DNA from: an uncultured Paracoccus sp.
Lineage (GTDB): Bacteria; Pseudomonadota; Alphaproteobacteria; Rhodobacterales; Rhodobacteraceae
Reading direction: 5' to 3'
DNA length: 20,724 bases
NCBI GenBank assembly: GCA_937859005.1
Contig: CALLYR010000044.1
Location: forward strand, 1-20,724
Below, piece by piece: positions 13,620 to 20,724 of the stretch. Under the pieces are notes generated by a model. The model had not been told where the DNA came from and did not search any database. It saw nothing but the letters and a program-made list of their open reading frames with translations. A program made the translations under genes and the position numbers. Each line of letters starts with the position of its first letter. The stretch's first letter is position 1.

Positions 13620-14609
13620 ATGACCCTGATGACCCGTCTGGCCGCAGGTGCGGCCGTCCTCGCGCTGTCCGCTTCCGTGACGGCAGCCGAGCCTGCGCTG
13701 ATCTTCGATCTGGGGGGCAAGTTCGACAAGTCGTTCAACGAGGCCGCCCATACCGGCGCCCAGCGCTGGAAGCAGGAGACGGGCGGCACCTACAAGGAAC
13801 TCGAGATGCAGTCCGAGGCCCAGCGCGAGCAGGCGCTGCGCCGGCTGGCGGAAACCGGGGCCAATCCTGTGGTGATGGTGGGCTTCGCCTTCGGCGAGGT
13901 GCTGGGCAAGGTCGCGCCCGACTATCCCGGCACCCGCTTCGTCATCATCGACACGAAGGTCGAAGGGGACAACATCCAGTCCGCCGTCTTTACCGAGGAA
14001 CAGGGCAGCTATCTGGCCGGGATCATGGCGGCGATGGCGTCGAAGACCGGCACCGTCGGTTTCATCGGCGGCATGGACATTCCCCTGATCCACAAGTTCC
14101 AGTGCGGCTATGCCCAGGGGGTCAAGGCCGCGAATCCCGATGCGAAGATTCTGGTCAACTATACCGGCACCACGCCCGCCGCCTGGAACGATCCCGTCAA
14201 GGGGGGCGAGCTGGCCCGCGCGCAGAAGGCGCAGGGTGCGGACGTGATCTATGCCGCGGCGGGCGCGACCGGCATCGGCGTGCTGCAGGCCGCGGCCGAC
14301 GAGGGGATTCTGTCGATCGGCGTGGACAGCAACCAGAACCACCTGCATCCCGGCAAGGTCCTGACCTCGGTCGTCAAGCGCGTGGACAATTCGGTCCAGG
14401 AGGCATTCAAGGCGGGGACCGATGTCCAGCCGGGCGTCAAGGTGATGGATCTGGCTTCGGACGGGGTTGGGGTCGCGGTGGACGACAACAACCGCGCGCT
14501 GATCACGCCCGAGATGACCGCCGCCGTCGAGGAGGCGACCGCGAAGATCAAGTCCGGCGAACTGAAGATCCACGATTACATGACCGACAACGCCTGCCCC
14601 GTGGAATGA
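13620..14609 (+). CDS. BMP-family ABC transporter substrate-binding protein (nucleoside)
   Basis: This gene encodes 329 residues. A signal peptide (MTLMTRLAAGAAVLALSASV, cleavage near TAA at 21-23) precedes a BMP/PnrA-type domain: ALIFDLGGKFDKSFNEAAHT at 26-45, MVGFAFGEVLGKVAPDYP, EEQGSYLAGIMAAMASKTG, FIGGMDIPLIHKFQCGY and GVDSNQNHLHPGKVLTSVVK. There is no lipobox Cys, so it is a free periplasmic protein, unlike the PnrA lipoproteins of spirochaetes. BMP proteins bind nucleosides, mostly purine nucleosides, and pass them to a permease pair. GAGG lies 7 bases before the ATG. It opens an operon with the ATPase, both permeases and purine nucleoside phosphorylase, which supports a nucleoside substrate. 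Confidence 0.92.
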   Translation: MTLMTRLAAGAAVLALSASVTAAEPALIFDLGGKFDKSFNEAAHTGAQRWKQETGGTYKELEMQSEAQREQALRRLAETGANPVVMVGFAFGEVLGKVAPDYPGTRFVIIDTKVEGDNIQSAVFTEEQGSYLAGIMAAMASKTGTVGFIGGMDIPLIHKFQCGYAQGVKAANPDAKILVNYTGTTPAAWNDPVKGGELARAQKAQGADVIYAAAGATGIGVLQAAADEGILSIGVDSNQNHLHPGKVLTSVVKRVDNSVQEAFKAGTDVQPGVKVMDLASDGVGVAVDDNNRALITPEMTAAVEEATAKIKSGELKIHDYMTDNACPVE

Positions 14610-14619
14610 GCCGGGCGGC

Positions 14620-16185
14620 GTGGTCGTGACCGCCATCCCGGACGCAGGCGCGGCGCGACCGGAGGCGCCGGCCATCGAACTCAGCGGGATTTCCAAGGCC
14701 TTCGGTCCCGTGCAGGCCAACCGCGGCATCTCGCTGATCGTGCCGCGCGGCACGATCCACGGTATCGTGGGGGAAAACGGCGCGGGCAAATCGACGCTGA
14801 TGTCGATCCTCTACGGCTTCTACCGCCCCGACAGCGGCACGATCCGGGTCAACGGGCGCGAGACCGCCATCGCCGACAGCCAGGCCGCGATCCGCGCGGG
14901 CATCGGCATGGTGTTCCAGCATTTCAAGCTGGTCCCGAACTTCAGCGTCCTTGAAAACGTGATCCTGGGAGCAGAGGACGGCGCGCTGCTGCGTCCCTCG
15001 CTGTCCCGCGCGCGGGCGGAACTGAAGCGGCTGGCGGCGGAATACCGGTTGCAGGTCGATCCCGACGCGGTGGTCGACGATCTGTCGGTGGGCCACCGGC
15101 AGCGGGTCGAAATCCTCAAGGCGCTGTACCGGCAGGCCGACATCCTGATCCTGGACGAACCCACGGGCGTCCTGACCCCCGCCGAGGCCGACCACCTGTT
15201 CCGCATCCTGCGGGGCCTGCGCGACCAGGGCAAGACGGTGATCCTGATCACCCACAAGCTGCGCGAGATCATGGAGATCACCGACAACGTCAGCGTCATG
15301 CGGCGCGGCGAGATGGCGGGCACCGTGCGGACCGCCGCCACCTCGCCCGCCGAACTGGCCGAACTGATGGTCGGACGCAAGGTGCTGCTGCGGGTGGACA
15401 AGGCCCCCGCGCGGCCGGGCCCGCCGGTGCTGGAACTGTCGGGGCTGCGGATGGTCGATGCGGGCGGCGTGGAACGGCTGCGCGGCATCGACCTGACCGT
15501 GCGCGCGGGCGAGATCGTCGGCATCGCGGGCGTCAGCGGCAACGGCCAGACGCAGCTGATGGAAATCCTCGGCGGCTATCCCGAACCCGGCGCCACCGTC
15601 ACCGGCACGGCGCGGCTGCGGGGGGCGCCCCTGCCCCTGACCGGAACGGATGCGAGCGCCCGCCGCCGCGCGGGCATCGGCAACATCCCCGAGGACCGGC
15701 AGGGCGAGGGCCTCGTCATGGATTTTGCCGCCTGGGAAAACAGCGTCCTCGGCCATCACCGCGATGCGGGCAGCCGCTCAGGCCCGCTGATGGACAATGC
15801 GGCCATCCGGTCCCGCGCGGCCGACCAGATGCAGCGCTTCGACGTGCGCCCGCCCGATCCCGGACTGGCCGCCCGCAACTTTTCCGGCGGCAACCAGCAG
15901 AAGATCGTGGTCGCGCGGGAAATCGAACAGAACCCCGCGCTGCTGCTGGTGGGCCAGCCGACGCGCGGCGTGGACATCGGCGCGATCGAGTTCATCCACC
16001 GCCGCCTGATCGAGCTGCGCGACGCAGGCGCGGCGATCCTGCTGGTGTCGGTGGAACTGGACGAGATCATGGCGCTGTCGGACCGCATCGCGGTGATGTT
16101 CGACGGGCGGATCATGGGCGAGCGCGATCCGCAGGCGTCCACTGCGGGCGAACTTGGGCTGATGATGGCGGGGGCGTCAGGATGA
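14620..16185 (+). CDS. Nucleoside ABC transporter ATP-binding protein, two NBDs
   Basis: This gene encodes 521 residues with two fused nucleotide-binding domains, as in RbsA/NupA-type importers. The first has Walker A GENGAGKST (51-59), signature LSVGHRQR (155-162) and Walker B LILDEPT (176-182). The second is degenerate: GVSGNGQTQ (304-312) lacks the Walker A lysine, the signature is FSGGNQQK (421-428), and the Walker B has Gln in place of the catalytic Glu in GQPTRG (445-450). This asymmetry is usual in the BMP-linked subfamily, so one catalytic site is expected. The start is GTG at 14620 or 14626; neither has a strong ribosome site, and it lies 10 bases after the binding-protein stop. It energises the two permeases at 16489 and 17571. 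Confidence 0.93.
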   Translation: MVVTAIPDAGAARPEAPAIELSGISKAFGPVQANRGISLIVPRGTIHGIVGENGAGKSTLMSILYGFYRPDSGTIRVNGRETAIADSQAAIRAGIGMVFQHFKLVPNFSVLENVILGAEDGALLRPSLSRARAELKRLAAEYRLQVDPDAVVDDLSVGHRQRVEILKALYRQADILILDEPTGVLTPAEADHLFRILRGLRDQGKTVILITHKLREIMEITDNVSVMRRGEMAGTVRTAATSPAELAELMVGRKVLLRVDKAPARPGPPVLELSGLRMVDAGGVERLRGIDLTVRAGEIVGIAGVSGNGQTQLMEILGGYPEPGATVTGTARLRGAPLPLTGTDASARRRAGIGNIPEDRQGEGLVMDFAAWENSVLGHHRDAGSRSGPLMDNAAIRSRAADQMQRFDVRPPDPGLAARNFSGGNQQKIVVAREIEQNPALLLVGQPTRGVDIGAIEFIHRRLIELRDAGAAILLVSVELDEIMALSDRIAVMFDGRIMGERDPQASTAGELGLMMAGASG

Positions 16186-16469
16186 GCCAGCGTCCAGGTT
16201 GCTTTTACGTTCGATGCGGCCGCCCCGGAAAGCTGCCCGACTGGACAGAGATGTTCGTATGGCCGAACTGCCGGCAGATGGTTGCCGACATCGATGCCCT
16301 GCTCGACACCAGCGGCTTTTCCTTCCGGGACCGGCGGCAGGTCTTGCTGGCCGAGGTCTGGCGCCTCGTGCAGGAAGGTCACGACGACCTGACCTTCACG
16401 ATCCGCGGGCACATGGGCAGCCCGCGCAACCTTGAATTCCTCCAGACCCAAGCCGCAGGACCAACGTGA
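16182..16469 (+). CDS. Unrecognised 95-residue protein within the nucleoside ABC operon
   Basis: This gene encodes 95 residues; the ATG overlaps the ATPase stop in ATGA, so it is probably translated by coupling. I do not recognise the family. The N-terminal part is Cys/Trp-rich (CFYVRCGRPGKLPDWTEMFV, with a third Cys at position 30); the middle reads ADIDALLDTSGFSFRDRRQV and forms plausible amphipathic helices; the end, about 65-95, is polar. There is no signal peptide or membrane segment, so it should be cytoplasmic. It separates the ATPase from the first permease, where BMP operons usually have no gene. A real gene is supported by the exact stop-start overlap, absence of a competing gene and an ordinary composition. 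A regulator, an accessory factor or a spurious frame remain possible. Confidence 0.6.
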   Translation: MSQRPGCFYVRCGRPGKLPDWTEMFVWPNCRQMVADIDALLDTSGFSFRDRRQVLLAEVWRLVQEGHDDLTFTIRGHMGSPRNLEFLQTQAAGPT

Positions 16470-16488
16470 CCCATCCAGGAACCTTGTC

Positions 16489-17571
16489 ATGACCCGCCCG
16501 CCCCGCTGGGCCGATGTGGTCCTGACGCCGCTGATCTCGCTGGCGCTGGCCTTCGCGCTGTCCGCGCTGGTGATCCTGGCGATCGGGGAATCGCCGTGGC
16601 TGGCGCTGAGGACCATGGTCACGGGGGCGCTGGGGTCATCCTATGGCTGGGGCTATACGCTGTATTACGCCACCAACTTCATCTTCACCGGCCTTGCCGT
16701 CGCCGTCGCCTATCACGCCAGCCTGTTCAACATCGGGGGCGAGGGGCAGGCGACGATGGGAGGACTGGGCGTCGCGCTGGTGGCGCTGGCGCTGCCCTGG
16801 CCGCACTGGGGGCTGGCGCTGCCTGCGGCGGTGGTGGGTGCTGCGCTGTTCGGGGCGGCCTGGGCGCTGGTCCCGGCCTGGCTGCAGGCGAAACGGGGCA
16901 GCCACATCGTCATCACCACGATCATGTTCAACTTCATCGCGGCGGCGGTGCTGAACTATGTGCTGGTCAATGTCATGCGGCCGGTGGGCAGCATGGACCC
17001 GGCCTCGGCCCGCTTTCCCGAAGGCACGCGTCTGCCCCGGCTGACCGACATGGCGGCGGGGATCGGCATTGAATGGGGCAAGGCCACGCCCGCCAACATC
17101 ACCTTCCTGATCGCGCTTGCCGCCTGCGCGCTGGTCTGGGTGCTGATCTGGCGCACGCCGCTGGGATACGAGATCCGCGCCTTCGGCCGGTCGGAACGGG
17201 CCGCGCGCTATGCGGGCATCTCGCCGGTGCGGATCACGGTCGTCGCCATGCTGATCTCGGGCGGGCTGGCGGGCCTGATGGCGATCAACAACGTCATGGG
17301 CGAGGCCGGGCGGCTGGTCCTGAACCATGTCGAGGGCGCGGGCTTCATCGGCATCGCGGTCGCGCTGATGGGGCGCAACCATCCCTTCGGCATCCTGCTG
17401 GCGGCGCTGCTGTTCGGGTTCCTGTATCAGGGGGGCGGGGAACTGGCGCTGTGGACCTCGATCCCGCGCGAACTGATCGTCGTCATTCAGGCGCTGGTGA
17501 TCCTGTTCACGGGGGCGCTGGACAACATGGTGCGGATGCTGATCGCGCCGCTGTTCGGGCGGCGGGCGTGA
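16489..17571 (+). CDS. Nucleoside ABC transporter permease, first subunit
   Basis: This gene encodes 360 residues. It is a branched-chain/ribose-type inner-membrane permease (BPD_transp_2) with about eight to ten hydrophobic helices. Family features include SLFNIGGEGQATMGGLGVAL, the cytoplasmic loop IRAFGRSERAARYAGISPVR that contacts the ATPase, LISGGLAGLMAINNVMGE and GFIGIAVALMGRNHPFG. This matches the NupB/YufP-like subunit of BMP nucleoside importers. ATG 16489 was chosen because AGGA lies 8 bases upstream; an in-frame ATG at 16432 would overlap the preceding gene and add a charged leader. Its stop and the next start share one base (TGATG), so the two permeases are made in step, presumably as a heterodimer. 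Confidence 0.92.
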   Translation: MTRPPRWADVVLTPLISLALAFALSALVILAIGESPWLALRTMVTGALGSSYGWGYTLYYATNFIFTGLAVAVAYHASLFNIGGEGQATMGGLGVALVALALPWPHWGLALPAAVVGAALFGAAWALVPAWLQAKRGSHIVITTIMFNFIAAAVLNYVLVNVMRPVGSMDPASARFPEGTRLPRLTDMAAGIGIEWGKATPANITFLIALAACALVWVLIWRTPLGYEIRAFGRSERAARYAGISPVRITVVAMLISGGLAGLMAINNVMGEAGRLVLNHVEGAGFIGIAVALMGRNHPFGILLAALLFGFLYQGGGELALWTSIPRELIVVIQALVILFTGALDNMVRMLIAPLFGRRA

Positions 17572-18536
17572 TGGATTACGCGACGATCCTGCAGATCCTC
17601 GACAGCGCGGTGCGGCTGATGGTGCCCCTGCTGCTGGCCTGCCTTGCCGGGCTGTGGTCGGAACGGGCGGGCGTCTTCGACATCGGGCTGGAAGGCAAGA
17701 TGCTGATCGCGGCCTTCGCCTCGGCCGCCGCGGCGGCGGCGGCAGGGCAGGTGTGGATCGGGCTGGCGGCAGGGATCGCGGCCTCGCTGGCCTTGGCGGG
17801 GGTGCATGGGCTGGCGTCCATCACCTTTCGCGGCAACCAGTTGATTTCCGGCGTGGCGATCAACTTCCTCGCCTCGGGGCTGACGGTGCTGCTGGGGCAG
17901 ACATGGTTCGGACTGGGCGGCCGCACCCCCGCGCTGGAAGGGGCGGCGCGCTTTGGCACATGGCATCTGCCGGGGGCCGAGGCGCTGCGCGGCATCCCCC
18001 TGATCGGGCAGTTCTATGCCGATGTGCTGTCCGGCCATACGCCGCTGGTCTATGTGGCGATGCTTGCTGTGCCGCTGACCTGGTGGGTGCTGCTGCGCAC
18101 CCGCTTCGGTCTGCGGCTGCGGGCGGTGGGGGAAAACCCGGCTTCGGTCGATACGGCGGGCGTGTCGGTCACGCGGCTGCGCTGGACGGCCGTGGGCCTC
18201 GCGGGGCTGCTGTGCGGGATCGCGGGGGCTTATCTCGCCACCGGCCTGTCTGCGGGCTTTGTCAAGGAAATGACGGCGGGGCGCGGCTTCATCGCGCTGG
18301 CCGCGCTGATCTTCGCCAACTGGCGGCCGTGGCGGGCGCTGGGGGCCACCTTCCTGTTCGGCCTGATGGAGGCGGTGGCGAACCGCTGGCCCGAACTGGA
18401 CCTGGGTCCGGTCACGATCCCGTCGATGTTCATGAACGCCCTGCCCTATATCCTGACCGTCATCATCCTGGCCGGCTTCATCGGCCGCGCCACGCCCCCC
18501 CGCGCCGGAGGAGAGCCCTATGTCAAGGAGCGCTGA
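17571..18536 (+). CDS. Nucleoside ABC transporter permease, second subunit
   Basis: This gene encodes 321 residues. It is the partner permease of the one at 16489, of the NupC/YufQ-like type. Features are SERAGVFDIGLEGKMLIAAF near the N-terminus, the FRGNQLISGVAINFLASGLT helix pair, the ATPase-coupling loop LRAVGENPASVDTAGVSVTR, and ATGLSAGFVKEMTAGRGFIA near the C-terminus. It has about eight to nine hydrophobic helices and no signal peptide. The ATG shares one base with the upstream stop. The 3' end overlaps the phosphorylase gene by 17 bases and contains its ribosome-binding site (GGAGGAG), which ties transporter and enzyme production together. Confidence 0.92.
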   Translation: MDYATILQILDSAVRLMVPLLLACLAGLWSERAGVFDIGLEGKMLIAAFASAAAAAAAGQVWIGLAAGIAASLALAGVHGLASITFRGNQLISGVAINFLASGLTVLLGQTWFGLGGRTPALEGAARFGTWHLPGAEALRGIPLIGQFYADVLSGHTPLVYVAMLAVPLTWWVLLRTRFGLRLRAVGENPASVDTAGVSVTRLRWTAVGLAGLLCGIAGAYLATGLSAGFVKEMTAGRGFIALAALIFANWRPWRALGATFLFGLMEAVANRWPELDLGPVTIPSMFMNALPYILTVIILAGFIGRATPPRAGGEPYVKER

Positions 18537-19314
18537 GCTTGCCCGCCTGATCCGCGACCGTGCCGGGGCCGAGCCGCCGGAGCTTGCGCTGGTCCTGGGG
18601 TCGGGACTGGGGCATCTGGGGGCAATGGTCGAGGGCGTGGCGATCCCCTATGCCGACCTGCCCGGCTTTCCCCATGCGGGCGTGTCGGGCCATGTGCCGC
18701 AGCTTTATGTGGGGCGGCTGGAGGGGCGGCGCGTCGCCGTCCTGGGGGGCCGCGCGCATTACTATGAATCCGGCCGCCCCGACGCCATGCGCCCGGCGCT
18801 GGAGGTCATCGCCGAACTGGGCTGCGAGCGGCTGGTCCTGACCAATGCCGCGGGCAGCCTGCGCGAGGACATCCCGCCCGGCGGGCTGATGCTGCTGGCG
18901 GACCATCTGGCCCTCGGCCCGAACCCCCTGGTCGGAGAGGCGGACGAGCGCCGCTTCGTCGCCATGACGGACGCTCACGACCCCGGCCTGCGGGCAGACC
19001 TGCGGGCGGCGGCAGCGGCCGAAGGCGTGCCCCTGCCCGAAGGCGTCTATTGCTGGTTCCCGGGCCCGTCCTTCGAGACGCCTGCCGAGATCCGCGCGGC
19101 GCGCGTGCTGGGCGCCGACGCGGTCGGCATGTCCACGGTGCCGGAAATCATCCTGTCGCGCTTTCTTGACCTGCGCTGCGCGGCGGTGTCGGTCATTACC
19201 AACATGGGGGCGGGACTGTCGTCCGAACGGATCAGCCACGGCCACACCAAGGCGATGGCCCCATTGGGCGGGGAACGGCTGGAACGCATCCTGCGGCGGT
19301 TGCTGCGCGGCTGA
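18520..19314 (+). CDS. Purine-nucleoside phosphorylase (trimeric type)
   Basis: This gene encodes 264 residues. It splits purine ribo- and deoxyribonucleosides with phosphate into the base and (deoxy)ribose 1-phosphate in the cytoplasm. The type-I (PNP/MTAP) motifs are all visible: LGSGLGH with the phosphate-binding Ser (26-32), GRAHYYES (77-84), TNAAGS (108-113), WFPGPSFETPAE (179-190), VGMSTVPE (202-209) and ITNMGAG (226-232). N228 fits the Asn that reads 6-oxopurines, so inosine and guanosine are the likely substrates. This form corresponds to bacterial PunA/XapA, not the hexameric DeoD. It overlaps the second permease by 17 bases and has an excellent GGAGGAG site, so imported nucleosides would be cleaved at once. 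Confidence 0.92.
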   Translation: MSRSAELARLIRDRAGAEPPELALVLGSGLGHLGAMVEGVAIPYADLPGFPHAGVSGHVPQLYVGRLEGRRVAVLGGRAHYYESGRPDAMRPALEVIAELGCERLVLTNAAGSLREDIPPGGLMLLADHLALGPNPLVGEADERRFVAMTDAHDPGLRADLRAAAAAEGVPLPEGVYCWFPGPSFETPAEIRAARVLGADAVGMSTVPEIILSRFLDLRCAAVSVITNMGAGLSSERISHGHTKAMAPLGGERLERILRRLLRG

Positions 19315-19362
19315 CATTCCCCGGAAAACCGGCAGAAAACCCCGAAATCCCGTGTGTTTCCC

Positions 19363-19391
19363 GTGACATTGGGGCCCTGAACACCTATATG
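19363..19391 (+). promoter_or_regulatory. Promoter of gyrB
   Basis: GTGACA (19363-19368, 5 of 6) and TATATG (19386-19391, 4 of 6) are 17 bases apart, ending 28 bases before the gyrB ATG. It lies in the 105-bp gap after the phosphorylase gene, so gyrB can be transcribed on its own. Confidence 0.5.
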
Positions 19392-19419
19392 GTGCAGGAC
19401 AATTCGGGGTATATGAAGA

Positions 19420-20724
19420 ATGAGCGCAGCGACCGCGCAGCCGCAGGAATACGGCGCGGAATCCATCAAGGTTCTCAAGGGGCTGGAAGCCGTCCGCAAG
19501 CGGCCCGGCATGTATATCGGCGATACCGACGACGGCTCGGGCCTGCATCACATGGTCTATGAGGTCGTGGACAACGGCATCGACGAGGCTCTGGCCGGTC
19601 ATGCAGATTTCGTCCGCGTCAAGATTCACGCCGACAGCAGCGTCAGCGTCCGCGACAACGGCCGCGGCATCCCCGTGGACATGCACCCCTCCGAGGGCGT
19701 CAGCGCCGCCGAGGTCATCATGACCCAGCTTCACGCGGGCGGAAAGTTCGACCAGAACAGCTACAAGGTGTCGGGCGGTCTGCACGGCGTCGGCGTGTCG
19801 GTGGTCAACGCCCTGTCCGACTGGCTGGAACTGCGGATATGGCGCAACGGCCGCGAACATTTCGTCCGCTTCGAACACGGCGACACCGTGGAACACCTGC
19901 GCGCCGTGGGCGATGCAGCACCTGGCGAGACGGGGACCGAGGTGCGATTTCTCGCCTCGTCGCGGGAAAACGGCGGGACGGGGACGTTCTCGAATCTCGA
20001 TTACAGCTTCCGCACGCTGGAAAACCGGCTGCGCGAACTGGCCTTCCTGAACAGCGGCGTCCGCATCATCCTGGAAGACGAGCGTCACGCCGAACCGCAG
20101 CGGGTCGAATTGTTCTATGAAGGCGGCGTGCGGGAATTCGTGCGTTACCTCGACCGGTCCAAGACCCCGGTCATGGCCGAGCCGATCTTCATCCGGGGCG
20201 AACGCGGCGGCATCGGCGTGGAAATCGCCATGTGGTGGAACGACAGCTATCACGAAACCGTGCTGCCCTTCACCAACAACATCCCCCAGCGCGACGGCGG
20301 CAGCCATCTGGCGGGTTTTCGCGGGGCGCTGACGCGGGTCATCAACAACTATGCCCAGACCTCGGGGATCGCGAAGAAGGAAAAGGTCGATTTCACCGGC
20401 GACGACGCCCGCGAAGGGTTGACCTGCGTATTGTCGGTCAAGGTGCCCGACCCCAAGTTTTCCAGCCAGACCAAGGACAAGCTGGTCAGCAGCGAGGTGC
20501 GCCCGGCGGTCGAGAATCTGGTGAACGAGAAGCTGGCCGAATGGTTCGAGGAAAATCCCGCCGAGGCCAGATCCATCACCAGCAAGATCGTCGAGGCCGC
20601 GCTGGCCCGCGAGGCGGCGCGCAAGGCGCGCGAGCTGACCCGGCGCAAGACCGCGATGGATGTGGCCAGCCTGCCCGGCAAGCTGGCCGACTGTCAGGAA
20701 CGCGATCCGGCCAAGTCCGAACTG
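19420..20724 (+). CDS. gyrB: DNA gyrase subunit B, N-terminal part
   Basis: The first 435 codons are present and the frame is still open at the window end; full GyrB is about 800 residues. It is the ATPase subunit of the type-II topoisomerase that introduces negative supercoils. The GHKL ATPase domain is complete: RKRPGMYIGDTDDGSGLHHM (25-44), catalytic E47 and N51 in YEVVDN, D78-NGRG (78-82), and the ATP-lid SGGLHGVGVS (117-126). The transducer domain follows, with the FTNNIPQRDGGSHLAGF loop and the lysine of QTKDKL. The TDDGSG stretch and NGIDEA indicate GyrB rather than ParE. The ribosome site is weak (GAAGA just before the ATG); an ATG at 19413 is out of frame and was not used. Confidence 0.97.
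   Translation, partial: MSAATAQPQEYGAESIKVLKGLEAVRKRPGMYIGDTDDGSGLHHMVYEVVDNGIDEALAGHADFVRVKIHADSSVSVRDNGRGIPVDMHPSEGVSAAEVIMTQLHAGGKFDQNSYKVSGGLHGVGVSVVNALSDWLELRIWRNGREHFVRFEHGDTVEHLRAVGDAAPGETGTEVRFLASSRENGGTGTFSNLDYSFRTLENRLRELAFLNSGVRIILEDERHAEPQRVELFYEGGVREFVRYLDRSKTPVMAEPIFIRGERGGIGVEIAMWWNDSYHETVLPFTNNIPQRDGGSHLAGFRGALTRVINNYAQTSGIAKKEKVDFTGDDAREGLTCVLSVKVPDPKFSSQTKDKLVSSEVRPAVENLVNEKLAEWFEENPAEARSITSKIVEAALAREAARKARELTRRKTAMDVASLPGKLADCQERDPAKSEL

Noticed and set aside
18523..20307. Minus-strand open frame of 594 codons across the phosphorylase and gyrB
   Set aside because: It spans two well-supported plus-strand genes and their promoter region and has no recognisable domain.

Overview
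The window is GC-rich DNA (strong third-position G/C in every real gene) from an alphaproteobacterium, most likely a Rhodobacterales member close to Paracoccus. This placement is inferred from gene families rather than a search: a DUF2794 protein, a poly-hydroxybutyrate-cycle BdhA, a compact bioBFDA operon, a BMP-type nucleoside ABC operon and an alphaproteobacterial-type GyrB. The sequence starts inside an ABC ATPase gene and ends inside gyrB.

Layout. 1-184: tail of an ABC transporter ATPase. 191-1431: a small DUF1127-like gene divergent from a GcvA-like LysR regulator. 1493-2275 (minus): D-3-hydroxybutyrate dehydrogenase. 2421-2957: a small membrane protein gene that appears frameshifted. 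2958-3262: an AT-richer gap with a strong minus-strand terminator, a minus-strand promoter-like pair and a predicted hairpin, together a candidate sRNA of about 75 nt. 3263-5122: an orphan YejA-like peptide-binding protein. 5213-5569: a CsbD-like stress protein with an acidic tail. 5591-5929 (minus): DUF2794. 6041-6660 (minus): two tandem lipoproteins of the I78 inhibitor family with a strong terminator. 6806-7474 (minus): a TetR regulator divergent from a Glu/Leu/Phe/Val dehydrogenase (7654-9078). 9079-9357: a cluster of three REP-like palindromes.

9358-13449 (minus) is a biotin operon transcribed bioB-bioF-bioD-bioA. All junctions overlap, and it covers the four late steps from pimeloyl thioester to biotin. 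Divergent from it, behind a good sigma70-type promoter, 13620-19314 encodes a BMP-family substrate-binding protein, a double ABC ATPase, an unrecognised 95-residue protein, two permeases and purine nucleoside phosphorylase. This reads as a uptake-plus-phosphorolysis module for purine nucleosides. The last 1.3 kb is the N-terminal 435 codons of gyrB with its own promoter.

Most of the window is core metabolism. The unusual items are the minus-strand sRNA candidate at about 3070-3143, the REP/BIME-like repeats at 9093-9307, the small unknown gene inside the nucleoside ABC operon, and the frameshifted membrane gene. I saw no CRISPR array, prophage, transposase, rRNA or tRNA gene, and no clearly new multi-gene system.
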